DNA from: Tetracentron sinense
Lineage: Eukaryota; Streptophyta; Magnoliopsida; Trochodendrales; Trochodendraceae
Reading direction: 5' to 3'
Assembly: GCA_015143295.1 (NCBI GenBank)
Contig: CM026554.1
Location: forward strand, 52,016,627 to 52,080,626
Length of the DNA: 64,000 bases
Below the pieces are notes generated by a model, which worked only from the letters and a program-made list of their open reading frames with translations, did not search any database and had not been told where the DNA came from. Below, in pieces: positions 23,201 to 35,822 of this stretch. Made by a program: the position numbers and the translations under genes. How positions within the stretch are numbered: position 1 is the first letter of the stretch; every line of letters starts with the position of its first letter.

Positions 23201-25257
23201 AACTGTGGTGAAATGGGGTCCTTGTGGGAGTTCCTGGGGTAGTCAGGAATTAGATTTTGCTTTCTTTCAGCAGTTGTTTTTGATGATCTTGAGAAGGTAT
23301 CACGATCTTCACCTGGGCAGGTTTTGATAAACCCCATCTGATCCTCGGTGGCCGAGATGGAATCCGGCAATGCTTCCAAGCCCATCAACTTTGCTACAAC
23401 ACTCGGAGGTCGTTTCTGAGTTCCAGATTCTTGCAGTAAGTTTGGGATTGTCTTGTTAGAGCTCAAAAGGGAATTTGATTTTGGATCAGAGTTACAACCC
23501 CTCATGGAACCTTCTCTACTATCCAATGACAGCCTTGGGAACTCTTTGAGTTTTGTGGTGGACTTGTATGTATCTCGTGATTCAAAAGATTGACGATGTA
23601 TTTCCCGACCATCGTAAGAAAACCGAGGAGCATCCTTTGGTACCGAAGGCAAAGATCCATCCTTTGCTGCATATGATGATCTAGGCAGTTCTCTAGCTTC
23701 ATTAAAATTCCTAGGCACTTCTCGAAGCTTAGCAAGAACTCTTAGCGATTCCTTGAGATCAGTAGGCACCCTCGGCTTCCCATTGATCCCCACCCCGTAA
23801 GATCCATCCACACATTTGAATTGCAAAGGCCTTGGGGAATCCCTGTACTTCATGGCACAACCCACTGCTTCATCTTTGGTAGTAGTTTTAACTGATAACC
23901 CACGCGCTTCTCTATAGATTGAGTCCTTGATGACATCTCGTAGATCGAGAGATTGTTGTCTAGACTGCGGAGAAGCATTTGGTTGGTTCACAGGCGTTGG
24001 GTCCCTTGAGGGAGTTTCTGGAAAGATGGTTCGATCAAAGAAAGAGGATTCTGGTTGAGCTGTTTTGTTACAATCGAGAGAAGAGAAGGAAGATGAACAA
24101 GAGGAAGATGAGAAAGAAGCTCTGGATGATTCTGTGGAGGCTCTTTGTTTCTCATTCACATTCTTGTTTGATTTTTTTTCCTGCAATCACAAGTCACATA
24201 AAGTTATAAATCACAGGGACCCCAGTTGCAGCTGGCGAAGTCATGTAATTAAGCATTCTTACTGTAGCTGTCTGTAGATAACTTACATTATTAGATTCAA
24301 TTCCAAGGTTGCCACTCTTGAAGTGGGGATCACCTATAAAAAAACAGAAGCATTAGATTTTGAAGGTAGCAATATTAATGATCTTACATGCTTGAGTTTG
24401 CAAAGCAACAAACAAAATGAAAGAAGATTGAATCTGTGCCCTAAAACATGATGCCAAAGATGGAGAGGGCTTCTCAAGAAGGCAAGCATGGCCACTTTGT
24501 ACAAAAGCATTGAATGCAGAGAAAAGAAAACCAGAATGGAGTTTTGTGCACATAAATATAAGCAACAAATTCATCAGGCATAGGTAGATATGGGGTCTGT
24601 AGTAACAAACTTCTCTAAGCATCTTGAGATAACAATTGCGGATTTTCTATCTCAATTCATCAATTCACAGCCCAAAAACATGAGATTACGGGTCGCTTCT
24701 GAAGCATCTGTTATTGTTCAAGGAATAAATCTATGGATGATGGAGATTTTCTTCGGATCACTGGTGGTAAATAGAATTAGATCAATGGTGGATACATAGA
24801 TACTCAGAAGTTGGGAATGTGAGAGGAAAAAGACCATGACAGACCAAACCATTTCTCAGATGCTAACTACTATTAGCTGACCACAAGCATTAAGATTTAA
24901 GAATCAAGAAAAAAAGTAAATCAGTGAAATAAACCTCCTCTCAAGCTTCCATACAAGATCAGTCCACATAAATTGAGAAATGTTACTAAGCCATGAAACA
25001 AAGTGATAGTGTTCTAACAAACTTAACAGAATTAGGAACACCCATCTTTGAAATAACTGAGATAAAATCAGATTGAGTAATACCCAGTTAAAAGGAGTAC
25101 CTGGAGGAAGCCTCTTGTGGCTGTGTATGCCATTGACGCGCCTGCCGGTGAGGACATGGTGGCGATCGAAGAGCTGAAAGATCCCAGTCATGCAACCTAT
25201 TTGTTTCTTCAGATCTGGGTTCTCATCTGTTATGGTATGTAAAAGCTTTGCAGACAT
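20267..25257 (-). CDS. LONGIFOLIA/TRM1-like protein (5 exons)
   Basis: CDS join on the minus strand: 25257-25101, 24333-24287, 24180-22048, 21970-21820, 21108-20267. The sum is 3330 bases, 1109 residues, and all phases agree with GT..AG borders. The N-terminus MSAKLLHTITDENPDLKKQIGCM...FQLFDRHH is the LONGIFOLIA signature and fixes the start. An upstream in-frame Met at 25279-25281 lacks family support. A VVAKLMGLEALPDS motif (VARLMGLE type) lies near residue 330. The middle is Ser/Arg/Pro-rich and disordered. Residues about 830-1109 hold DUF4378 with HRYISEILLASGLLL and DVERLVFKDLVDEIVRGE. Family members (Arabidopsis LNG1/LNG2 = TRM1/TRM2, rice GL7/GW7) bind microtubules, interact with TON1/PP2A and promote longitudinal cell elongation. 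It is full length for the family. Confidence 0.92.
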
Positions 25258-26400
25258 TTTGCTTCTTCTCTTCCACTGCACAAAAAAAATCTCAAAATTT
25301 CTAAACCTCCATCACATTCTCTCCAAACCAGACTTTCAGATGCCCTCTCCAAGAAAACATAATCTAAGGCTATTCAGCAATGTTGGAAGTAATTTTTGGC
25401 TCAAATTTTTTGGAACCTGAGGCGCCTGGGAATTCCAGTGCAGAATCTATGGGGAATCTATGAGATTCCCTGGTAATCCAATCGAGAATCTGGGATTTTA
25501 GAGACCTTGCAGACCTCTTCTCCCCAAAACCCAAATTCCAATTCATGGGATGCTCTATACAGAACTAAGCACAAATTAAACTTGCATAAACACTGAGAAA
25601 TTTTTCCAAAAACAGGGTTTCAGCTCTCAGAAAATTAAATACAGAGTCAAATTACTTCCTCTGCATGCCCCCAACAAAAGATTTTCAGTACTCCAGAAAT
25701 ATCTCTTGTAAACCACACCCTTTTCAGCTATTACAGTTCAGAGCCACTAAATTTAGGCGTCTTCATATCTCCATTAAAACAAATTTTCCTCCCTGCAATT
25801 AAAAACCAAGAACCCACAAATTTTCCTTCAAGCTTCCTTTCTTTCTGGGTATTAAAGAACTATACATTATATTCTGCAACAACTAAAGAGACTTCAAAAG
25901 AAGATACCCAGAACCACAAATCCTTTGTCTGTCATAAAATCTCCCCTCCCATCAGTGCAAGAAGAGAAAACCCCAGAGTTATCACCCAAACCACCTTCTA
26001 TGCTAATGCCTCCTAAGGATTATCAATGCAAAGTGCAGGGAAAACTCTGCAGACCCAAGAAGAGACATTTTTGGATTTCCTCACAAAAGAGAAGGATGAT
26101 GTGGTTGTCTTTTTGGCTCTCTCAAAGAAAGACAGCCACAGATGTATTATATGAATGGCAATGTGTAAATCCATCTGGTGAGAGTGATTATTTAAGGAGG
26201 GAGAGTTGGCAACCTTTTAATTTTTCCTTATCCAAGGAGAGAGAGAGAGAGGGTCAGATTTGCAGTGGACTCTTTATCACACTTCCATGTGGTCTGCCAA
26301 AGTGGGTGGGTCTGGACCTGTCTGCAGGGGCATGTGAGGTCTAAGATACAGGAGAAGAGAAGAGTGGATTCATGTCCTGGAAAGCCTCAAAGTCTAAATG
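25258..26400 (-). promoter_or_regulatory. 5' leader and likely promoter of the LONGIFOLIA-like gene
   Basis: Upstream of the start codon on the minus strand is a CT-rich, ORF-poor stretch. A (GA)n run on the plus strand at 26238-26252 is CT on the gene strand, a common feature near plant transcription starts. No TATA box could be placed with confidence, and the leader may contain an intron. Confidence 0.35.
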
Positions 26401-26545
26401 CCAATTTTTCCAACAATTTTCAGGTGTAAGTTTACCAAAATACCCTATAATAGATTCTGACTCTACAAGTAGAAACAAGATTGTGTATGTCACACCAATG
26501 ACTATGTGTGGACTTCATTTAAATTTTTGCAACTTTTTATCTTTT

Positions 26546-26925
26546 TTGTTAGATTGGGCAATGAGTATTATTTAATTATTATATAGTTTATAGACATTAT
26601 TTCAGGTCATTGATTTTGGCATAATATCTTTCTTGTTTGTTAGATTGTGCAATGGGTATTATTATGGAATTAGTCTAAGGTACTCCCAAAGTGTACTCCC
26701 AAATATACTCTCAAATCATGACTGTTTATCTTATTTATTAAATGGTTAGAATTAGAGTTGATGTGACATTAGAAAAGACAAAATAAGTCAACTCAAATCT
26801 TAACCCTTAGTGGTTGGTTATAAACGGTTATGATTAGGAAGTATATTTGGGAGTACCCTAGACTGACTCATTATTATGCAGTTGATAGACATTATTTCAG
26901 GTCATTTGGCAGAAGGTATTCCACC
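26546..26925. repeat. About 80-bp duplication, second copy split by a MITE
   Basis: The words TTAGATTG.GCAATG.GTATTATT and ATAGACATTATTTCAGGTCATT occur together at 26546-26625. They occur again at 26633-26666 plus 26870-26925, where a 203-bp element separates them. The undivided copy approximates the site before insertion. Confidence 0.75.
26667..26869. mobile_element. Mutator-like MITE (203 bp), 9-bp duplication
   Basis: ATTATTATG flanks it exactly at 26658-26666 and 26870-26878. The ends are GAATTAGTCTAAGGTACTCC and, in reverse, GAGTCAGTCTAGGGTACTCC. A 9-bp duplication is typical of Mutator-like elements. A related half-copy lies at 62408-62530. Confidence 0.85.
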
Positions 26926-27024
26926 TAATGATCTACTTGTAGGTAATCATTCAATGTGATTAGATGATACCCACTATTTTTTGCATGTGAATTGCCTGTG
27001 AGTAGGCCTATCAAATGGTTGAGC

Positions 27025-27437
27025 ATGGGTGGAACCAAGATTTTCTTGTAGGGGCAAGTAATGGTTTGACTGATAATGTTAGTAATTATTATTGATGGAT
27101 TTGTAAAAAATGATTAGGCGCTATAAAATATAATTGAGCTGGGGAAGGGTTCAGGGTGTAGCCTCCAAATTTTTTGAAGGGCCAAGTTCGTGGGTCATCT
27201 CGTCAATTTGTGAAGATTTTTTTTAATGTTAAGGGGGCAATTGTTTCACTTGCTTATGGTTATGCCCTCATAAATTAAAGAATATAATATAAAATTAAGC
27301 TTTTTTCACAAAAGTTCAGGGTGGAGTAGCTGTCATGCCTATGTCTTCTTAAATTAAATAACATAATATAAACTTAGTTTGTTTTTTTCCTCAAAAGTTC
27401 AGGGTTACTAGTTCCCCAACCCCTAGCTCTGCCCCTG
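27025..27437. mobile_element. MITE with diverged GGGGCAGAGCTAGG ends
   Basis: The right end in reverse reads ACCAGGGGCAGAGCTAGGGG and the left end ATGGGTGGAACCAAG, a diverged inverted pair. Its right 100 bases are homologous in reverse orientation to 63841-64000 (shared AACTTTTGAGGAAAA and AAGTTTATA.TAT.TTATTTAA). A partial internal duplication (AAAAGTTCAGGGT twice) is present. Confidence 0.65.
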
Positions 27438-28119
27438 GTTATAGGGAGAGTATTAGCGGTAAGCACTTTAAATGCATTCACACATCTGCTTGCAGAACAT
27501 GACACCTTGTGCGGTAAAAGTAACAATTATGATGTGAATTAAAGCTGTGTAGGAAGGAAGAGAAGATCATCATCTTCTTTCTTGCAACAAAACCTTAAAT
27601 CCACAAGAAAAAACCAGAGGAGTTCTCTAAAATAGAAACAACATTCGATTGGTAAAAATTGTAGAGATTCCTTACAACGATAGCTTATATGAGACAACCT
27701 CCTAATTCGACTTGATTTCTTCTAAGAGTAAACTTACCCTGAAATGGCAAAAACTAGAAAAATACTTGCATAACCATTAATTAAGATTTTCTCAACCCAA
27801 TTAGACTCTCGGATAAAAATAACAAATTTTGACTTCAAACTAAAATTTGACTCTTGAAACAAATCTGAGAATGCAATGATTTTGGGGTCTAGTGGACAGT
27901 TCAATTAGACAAATCCGAGGCTTAGCTTTCCAATGAGATATTATAGTAGCGATTCATATAACTGTGCATGAAGTTACGCTCATTGGAAGCTAGAATGTCA
28001 GAAAGTGGTGTTAGTTCTCTACGCCCCAGCTTCTTATGATCTTGATATTCTAGGTACTTAACCCCAACTTGTTCTATATCAAACCAGCACAGTGCAGTGC
28101 AAGGAGTGTATTCAAGCCA

Positions 28120-28320
28120 AAGCTTGAAGCTTGGCCTGAACAGAATGGCTTAGGTTGAGCTCAAATTGATTCAAACTCAAATCAAGCTCAGCTTAGCTCA
28201 AGTGTATATATATATTCTACAATACTCAAGCCGAGACGAGCTGAGTCAAATCAAACAGAGCTTGGCTTTAACACAGTTCAAGCTTGAAAAAAGCTTAGCT
28301 CAGCTCGGCTCAACCAATTA
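28120..28320. repeat. Word-repeat segment, CAAGCTCAGCTC type
   Basis: A segment saturated with AAGCTTG, GAGCTCAA, CAGCTCGGCTCAA and similar words in both orientations. It resembles the interiors of the hAT-like MITEs in this window, but no terminal repeats or target duplication were found, so it may be a remnant. Confidence 0.5.
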
Positions 28321-28356
28321 GTTACAATTTGGGTAAAAGTTACGGTGTTTCTGGTG

Positions 28357-28760
28357 GGAATGTAGACAACCTTTAACAGATTGCCCAGGAATGTAGACAA
28401 CCTTTAGGTTTCTGCAAAGGTATTTTCGACTTTACAGTTTAACCCTAAACATGTAGTTGTATGCGTATTTTTTAGGTTAACTAGTTGTGAGAAGTGGCCG
28501 TAATTTTTCTGAGAGAGAGAAAACTATGTGTATTCTATATCTTCAATATAGTGAATTGGTGTGGCTCCCGTAAGCATGTTGCCGAACCTCGTATATCCTT
28601 GTGTTTTGTTTCTATTTTCTTCTTTGCAATTTTTCTATTTGTTGTATGATTTCTATTATTCATAGTCTCTCAAGATCCGAAGGGTTTAGGGATTAAACGC
28701 GTGGTTTAAATCCCAACAGTTTCGGAGTTCTATACATCACACATTTTATTTGTTCTACCC
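28357..28760 (+). mobile_element. Probable Ty1/copia LTR remnant
   Basis: The segment has the flavour of plant copia LTR interiors: a GAGAGAGAAAAC tract, GAATTGGTGTGGCTCCCGTAAG, TTGCCGAACCTCGTA and then TTGTGTTTTGTTTCTATTTTC, ending near TTTAAATCCCAACAG. A 19-bp direct duplication (28357-28375 and 28388-28406) precedes it. No primer-binding site or internal domain was recognised. Confidence 0.4.
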
Positions 28761-28856
28761 TGTAAGTGAAGAAAAAATTTGTGGTCTTGGGAGCGTACGG
28801 TCCTGGAATTAACTGCCACATTGTCTTAGAAGTTAAAATATATTATTTTAAGGTAC

Positions 28857-28899
28857 AAAACAGTTTAGGTATTACAATTATCAAATCCTAAACTGTTTT
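28857..28899. repeat. Perfect 13-bp hairpin
   Basis: AAAACAGTTTAGG at 28857-28869 is the exact reverse complement of 28887-28899, with a 17-base loop. The longer flank (AGGTAC / CTACCC) pairs only weakly. It may be the core of a tiny MITE. Confidence 0.6.
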
Positions 28900-29209
28900 C
28901 TACCCTAAAATTGAGTGTTTTAAGGCAAGGTCTCCTTCAACCTTATGACCATACATTCCTAGTTAAGAGTAGGAATATATAGTAGTTGTGGTGTTAATCG
29001 ATCTTATGATTTAAAAAGGCCTTTGGATTCCAATTACTAAAGGGATTTGCTAAAATCCACTCACAGGCTTAACAAGATACGATAAGTGAGTTTGTTTTTA
29101 CTAATTATTACTTGTACAACCACATAAAGCAACATTAGGCTTTAATCGAAATGCCCTTACTTTATAAGACGTGGTTAAATATCCAAAACATTATATATAC
29201 ATATAGGGA

Positions 29210-29580
29210 AGCATACTAATGAGCGATCTCTCTAGAAAGATGACATGTGACAATCTTTTTTAAATCCGACGGTTGAATGTTGAGATGAGTCCATTGAAAG
29301 ACGTGTCAAAAAACCAGTTTGATTGGATGTGTTTAAACCGTTCGATTAGATCCTAGTTTATCAGCATTAACCTCATAGGGTTCACTAGACACTATCTTGG
29401 TTATAGAAAGCTAATCTTGTCATCTTCAATCGGATGGCAAGATTAGCTATTTTTACCACGTGCCTCTTGGTAGATCCGTCTTGACATCCAACGGTTAAAT
29501 TTTAGAGCAACTTATCAAATGTCAAGACATTAGGGACCGTTCATTAAAGGTTTTATTGAGCATGACTCATTAGAATGCTA

Positions 29581-29615
<35 letters not shown>

Positions 29616-29617
29616 AT
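29210..29617. mobile_element. MITE (370 bp) followed by (CT)n(TA)n
   Basis: AGCATACTAATGAG at 29210-29223 mirrors CTCATTAGAATGCT at 29566-29579. The interior is non-coding, with repeated ATCCGACGGTT/ATCCAACGGTT words. It is followed at 29580-29617 by a CT and then TA dinucleotide run. No target duplication is clear because of the simple repeat. Confidence 0.6.
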
Positions 29618-31898
29618 GTTTATGTGTGTGTTAAGAAAATTAAATTTCAAAAAAAATGGCAACGACTTTTGGTTCTTGAAGAGTCAAAAGTCGGTTAAAA
29701 TGTCGTTTAATTGGTACTCAAGAGAGTAATATCTCCACGAGTCAAAAGACATAAAAAGTAGAAATGTTAACTTTTAAGGAAAGTTACCCCACTAGCTTTT
29801 GTGAGAAGTCCCAATTTTTTTTTAAAAAATGTTATTTTCTAAAAAGGTTATTCCGAAGAAGTCCTTCCCTTATCAGAGAAGCATATCTAAACAAGGCCGA
29901 AAAAAGTCATGAATCATTTTAAGGAGAAGCATATGTCCCATTCAAGCTTAATGAAGAAATGTTGAAAATTCTTCTCAAAAGAGGGGGGAAATAAAAAGCA
30001 AAATATTAAAAAGGGCATCTTGGTCAATATTGAAATTCCATTGAGAAGTTTCTAATAATTCATCTTTATTGCATAGCTGCTGTCTTTGCACTCTTTAAGT
30101 TGTCTTCCAGGACTTGGAATGCCGTGTGAGATTCCTCAGGCACATGGCTGCCCACCACCATTAGGCCTTGTCAAACTCTGTCTCCCTCTCACCCCTCACC
30201 TATTAATGCCTTTGGTTCCCTTTCTTTTTTTTCTTCTTTGATAAATGGAGTTTGTTTTACCAAAACTTATATATTTACAAATTAAAAAAACAAATTGTTT
30301 CTACGACGCACAATCTATCTGGATTGTCATATTTTGGCACTATTAATATGAACGATTCAATGTTTTATCTCAAAGGTTCAAAACAATATAAGAATTAGTA
30401 TTAAGAATATTTATCTTTTAAAATATTAATTTTATTTTTTTATAAATGAGATTAGAATTTTTACCCATTTTCTCATCAAGCGAAATCAGATTGATTTTCT
30501 GATCAAAAGTACTATGTGAAATCTTTTCTTTCTTTCTCCATCCTAGATATTCACATTGAAATTTTATTTAGACAGTGAAAACTCAAAATACAATCCGATA
30601 CGATCTTAAATGTCAATCGCTATTTTCTACCATATTTTTTTTGGTATAATTGTGTTGGCTGAATCCGATACTATACACAATTGTGGTATATAAAATATTA
30701 AGTTATTAGCATTAAATATAGTTTGCATTTTGTATTATATCCAGGAAAAAATGTCAAGGATGGCTTAATGAGTTGAGTAGTACAATACATTATCATTAAA
30801 TATAATAAATAGTAAAGAAAATGAAATTCTTATTAATTTAAAGGTTATAAATTCCTCTCAAAGAATAATTTATGTGGGGTTGTCCTATATATATGCTACT
30901 GGAATGAGAATGGTGTAAACCTGTTATTAGGAGTATTTGGTAGATAACATGCAACTCTTGTCTATGAAATAGTGCATTTTGGTAGTTTATGCTTCGAATG
31001 TATGGTTTGTATGCATATGTATGTATACATGTACGTATGTAGCTATGTGTGCATGGTTATATACATACTACATACATGCATATAATCATCTTGACATGCC
31101 TTACTGAAAAGGTGATGGTGATTGTTGAGACAATGAGGATTGAGTGAGACATGCATCACCACATACATAAAGTGAAGGAATTATATGGTGGGGGGAGAGG
31201 CTATCCCAATCATCCTAAATTTCTAGCCCATTTTTCAAGCAAATTATCCCATTTCCCACTTTCATTGGCACATGATGCCCTACTTTTCTAAGACTCATCC
31301 CTACCATATCACTATATGACCAACACATGATTCATTGGGGATTCACAGCCAGAATATGGGATCAAACCCTAAAAGTCTACCTAATCAAATAAATTATTGT
31401 AATAGTGGGAGAGAGAGAAAAAACATGTATATATAATATATAGGATTAATTACAGAACAGAACCTTGTGTTGTCCCAAATTGATATTCAAGTGCCAATTT
31501 AAGACATACATTTTTAAGAGTTAGACAAATAGAGACCGGTTGTAAAGTGCATCTATCCGTAGTTCAAATTTTAATTTAAAATGACATTATTACTCCTAGA
31601 TTATGTAATCTTTCTTCAAATAATATAAGGGTAATATTACTTAGTTTAAGAGCAATATTGTCATTTCAAATCAAAATCACTACTGATTGCAATAACAGCA
31701 TGTCTCTATTTGTCAATTCTTTTAAATGTAGGTTAAAGAAAAAATAAACTTTTTAAAAGGGACACTTGAATGTCATTTTGGGATACATAATACATGTTCT
31801 ATCGTTCTAATATGTAATTAACCATATATATATATATAGAGAGAGAGAGAGATCATATCTTATGAGTTTCAAAGTCAGCAAAAATTCAATGCAAGACA
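29618..31898. other. No gene seen; AT-rich intergenic DNA
   Basis: Only short random frames are present. An ATGTATGTAC-type simple repeat occurs at about 31005-31085, a TA/GA simple repeat lies at 31825-31852, and scattered homopolymers occur. Nothing matches a gene or an element with definable ends. Confidence 0.5.
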
Positions 31899-32550
31899 TA
31901 GGGGTACACAAGGTTCGGTTTGGTTTGGTTCTAAGAATTTTTGGGACCGAACCGATGAACCTCAGTTCTAAAAAAACCAACCCAGAACTGAATTGTAGAG
32001 CCTCGGTTTGGAAAAAAAACAAACTCAGGATCGAACCATAGAGCTTCGGTTTGGTTTGGTTTTACCCACGGGTTTATAATCTGCTCCTAATGTCGATAAA
32101 TCCAACAGTTCATATCCTCAATGTACTAAAACCAAAACTCAAATCTCATCAATGAACAAAAATAATCACATATTAAAACATATTAAATTTGAACAAAGAG
32201 ATGAAGGTGGAGGTAGAAGGGATATTAGGGTTACGTTCCAAAAAAAATAAAAAATTATATGACCCAGAACCAGTTCGTTTCGGTTCGGTTCTCATATGGT
32301 TTTCGGCTCCACATTCGGTTCTTAGTTCGGTTCGGTTCGCGGTTCCACATTCGATTCTAAGTTCAGTTCAGTTCGGTTCGGTTCTCGGTTCAGTTTGGTT
32401 TCAAATTGGAACAAATCAGGACTAGAAAATCGGTTTGAATAAATTAGGACCCAAAACCGAACCGCGCCTTTAAAAAAATCGAACCAAACCAGACCATGGT
32501 GGTCGGTTCGGTCCGCTTCACGGTTTGACCCGAACCCATGTGCACCCCTA
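31899..32550. mobile_element. hAT-like MITE (652 bp), GGTTCGGTT word type
   Basis: The 8-bp GCAAGACA is duplicated exactly at 31891-31898 and 32551-32558. The ends TAGGGGTACACA and, in reverse, TAGGGGTGCACA form the terminal inverted repeat. The interior is packed with GGTTCGGTTTGG on one half and AACCGAACC on both halves. The small frame at 32189-32425 is a by-product of these repeats. Confidence 0.92.
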
Positions 32551-32558
32551 GCAAGACA

Positions 32559-34116
32559 TCTACTTTAGCATACTAGAGTTTCAGAAAGCATCCCAGGTTA
32601 TGACAATGAAACAATGAACAGTTCCATGTTAGAGGTTTCTTGAATGTGGAAGGTTAAGTTTTTTTACCTCCTTTTTAAATCAAGGTCGAGTAATTTTTTT
32701 TAATGGTAATCAATGTAGAGTGTTAGAACAAGGATTTGGACTCTAATATAAGCTTGGGATGTAGAAAAGTTCTCTCCAACTAGAATGGTGAATTAGGATG
32801 TGATCATAGGTTCAATTCCAAGATAAGGGTACATTCAATGCAATGAATTGGTAGAAGTTTCCCTTGGTTGACATGGCAGGAGGGCACACACCCACTAATA
32901 CCAATAATTTATCGTAGATTAATTACGTCAATGCCTCGTGGCACTCAAAAGAAAAGATGAAAAAATCAGTTTTTTTGGTGATGTTCTACCTTTCATCAGT
33001 GAATGACATACAATAACTGAACTATAAGCTTCTATTCATTTCTTGTTTTTTGCAAATTAAGGGAAAAGAATTTAATACCAACCTCCCAAAATCAATCTAG
33101 TCTATGAGAGATGGGCCCAACGATGGACCCGCATATTGCTACTACGTCGAACAAGAGATACATCCAGATTAGGTAGTTCATCAAGCAGTACTGATTAAAC
33201 CCTTTAATAATACAATGCAAACTGTGATTAGAGAGCTTGATTAGTTAGGCCCTAAACAAATCAAGTCAAGAACAAATCATCCCATTTGAGTGAGTTGGTC
33301 AATGGAATCCATAGTTACCAAACCCCCATATTATACTCTATAATACTTTAAAGGGGATCACTGTTTAAACGAGGTACTTTTGTTATGTTACGTATTAGAT
33401 GGTATCACCGTATAATATTCATTTAGTATGTAAATTCTATATTAAACAAGTACAATACGCATATTTTTGTCGTACTTTTATCATGGTAAACACATATTTT
33501 GTATTAAATGATATTTATTAGTTAATATCATGAATTTTATTTATTTATAATTATTAATTAGTTTTTAATTTTTTCATACTTCTGCCGTGTTTTTGCCTAT
33601 AACACCTGTACTCCCCAAAAAAATCATTGTCGTATTATACCTACAAACGTACTTGGTAACTATGCTGGAATCTTACTTATTAGAGGCACATGCCAAGTTG
33701 GAGCTAAACAATAGCCTACAACTCAGTGATCATTCTTAATGGAGATGGTTCGTTTAGTTATGTTTGATGGGCCCAGTGTAGTTGGTTCTACTGGGCCCAA
33801 TTTTAGCTATATTTATCTTGATGGGCCCCCTTTAGTTGGTTTCTTGTGGTAGGCCTAAATTGTTATATACCCCAATACCATTTTAAAAACAAAGCTTGAT
33901 CTTACCAGCCCTTTCAAATTAGGTTAGGCACATGCAAACTTGGTATTTTCTCCTTGTTTGAACTATAATAACAGAAGCACATGAGATCTAAGTGAAGTAG
34001 GCTGTATGGAGATATGGGTTAGGTCAGACATTGGTTTAACAGCCAACATCAAATCTCCGGAAAAAGAAGAAATTGAGAGCCAAAGTCATGGATTAATAAA
34101 ACATATAGTCTGTGAC
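32559..34116. other. No gene seen; AT-rich intergenic DNA
   Basis: No ORF or domain of note. A pair of TGATGGGCCC / ACTGGGCCCA words at 33765-33850 and short palindromes suggest small decayed elements, but no boundaries could be set. Confidence 0.45.
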
Positions 34117-34591
34117 AAGGGGCCATTTGGCACTTCGAAAACAATTTTCTTTATCTCGGGAATAGAAACAGTGTAAACGCATTTAGCAACTCATTTTTAG
34201 GGAACGATTTTAAGAATAGGTCCACTTTAGGCTCAATTTTAGAGAACAAAAACAAATGTCGCTTCTCAGAATTAATTTCGAGAAACTCGCTTAAAACAAA
34301 CGTGATAAGTATGAAAATGAACGAGATAGATGGAACATAATAAAATTTTCGATATTTTATAACACTTATGAATGTGTTAATGAATATAACCATATTTAAC
34401 GTCTACAATATTCTTATTATTATTTTTTCCCATCCAAACACAATTATGTCATTTCTTTTCTCCATAAGTGATTCCAATTAGCAGTTGCCAAACAATTTCA
34501 CTGCACAGAATTGATTATAAGAATGAAAGCTTAAGAATTAAATTTTTTTCGGAATGAGAGAAAGTCTAGAATTGATGCCAAACGGCCCCTT
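34117..34591. mobile_element. MITE (475 bp) with AAGGGGCC[AG]TTTGGCA ends
   Basis: The left end AAGGGGCCATTTGGCA and the right end in reverse AAGGGGCCGTTTGGCA differ at one base. GGGGC-x-GTTTGGCA termini are common among plant hAT MITEs. The flanks TCTGTGAC and GGTGATGC do not match well, so the duplication is lost or diverged. Confidence 0.75.
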
Positions 34592-35822
34592 GGTGATGCT
34601 GGATCATAGTGCAACTGCACTGGGCAAAACACCATTGATGTCTTATATTCTAAGTTTGTGGACTTCAGCTTGATTTAAATGATTACCCCTAAAGTTGCGC
34701 CCAGGTTAGTGAAGGGTGGCCAAGTAGTTAAGATGGGCTGTTACTCAAATTCTAACCAATTTATTTGGGTAGAGAGTATGTTTACCTCAACATGGTCCAT
34801 AACCTTTCTGAAAATAGATAACATGGATGGACTACTACTAGAAGCAATGAGCATTGATGAAGAAGACCTATCAAATTGATTTCTACAAATTTGTACAGAA
34901 AGATATAAGGGACTGTTTAGATGTACCCCAAAGTTCCTTGCTCTAGATTATCCAAGTGTAGGAAGGCCTTCAGTCACTTGGTAATTCATGCCCTAAGCAG
35001 AAAGACCTATAGCACCAATTGGAGAAAAAAAAAAAAGAAAAGGAAAGCAATTCCGAAATAGCATTTAGGATGGGTGAATTGGTGTGTACCACATTATGGT
35101 ATTGAGTTTAAGTTTAGCGACGATGGCATTGCAGTCAATGAGACCCCTTTAATTGTATTTTGCTGTAAAATCTGTCCAGATTCTGTAAGGCAAGCAAGAA
35201 AAGTGACCTACAGTCGTTCATGATACAACCAACTTCATTAGAATAATGCAGAATCAAAAGATCTATGTTCGACTAAGAAACTACCAAGTAATGAAGAAAG
35301 GAATCTGCTTTAGTTTATGTAATACAATGTTTTGATGCAAACTCTACAATCCGTGTGTAAATTATGACATATCCAGTATTCCTGCCAAGCAACAAGCTCT
35401 GGACTTTGCAAATCCAAACCATCTCAAAATAGCATGTGGTTGGGTGCAAGAATCCAGTGTCCATCTCAATACAACAACAACAACAAAAAATGTTCATCTT
35501 TCGGCCCATAAAATTAAAAATTAAAGATACATAAAAGATCAAGAAGACAGATTTTAATTGACTCGCAGTCTCGGAATGCTTCCAGGTTCTCCTTACAGAT
35601 CTACCTGGAATATCAATCAACGCCCAATGTCAGCAATGGTCATTAATAATTCATGTACTTTCTAACGTGGTTGCTTAGGCAACATTTATCGGAACTGAAA
35701 TCCGTTTGGCATCTCAAAAAGTCTTTGCTAAATCAATGCTCTCCCAAAATGCTGCTTGTACAACATCCTTTGGAACTAGAATTGGTTAGGAAGGTAATTC
35801 TAGACTGAGTCTGCAGAACACA

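Noticed and set aside
25279..25281. Upstream in-frame Met of the LONGIFOLIA-like gene (8 residues earlier)
   Set aside because: Family proteins begin MSAKLL, matching the Met at 25255-25257.
26372..26575. 67-residue plus-strand frame upstream of the LONGIFOLIA-like gene
   Set aside because: It overlaps the duplicated AT-rich segment and has no domain or codon pattern suggesting a gene.
32189..32425. 78-residue open frame with repeated FGSV/SSVQFGS peptides
   Set aside because: It lies wholly within the GGTTCGGTT-rich hAT MITE and mirrors its repeats.
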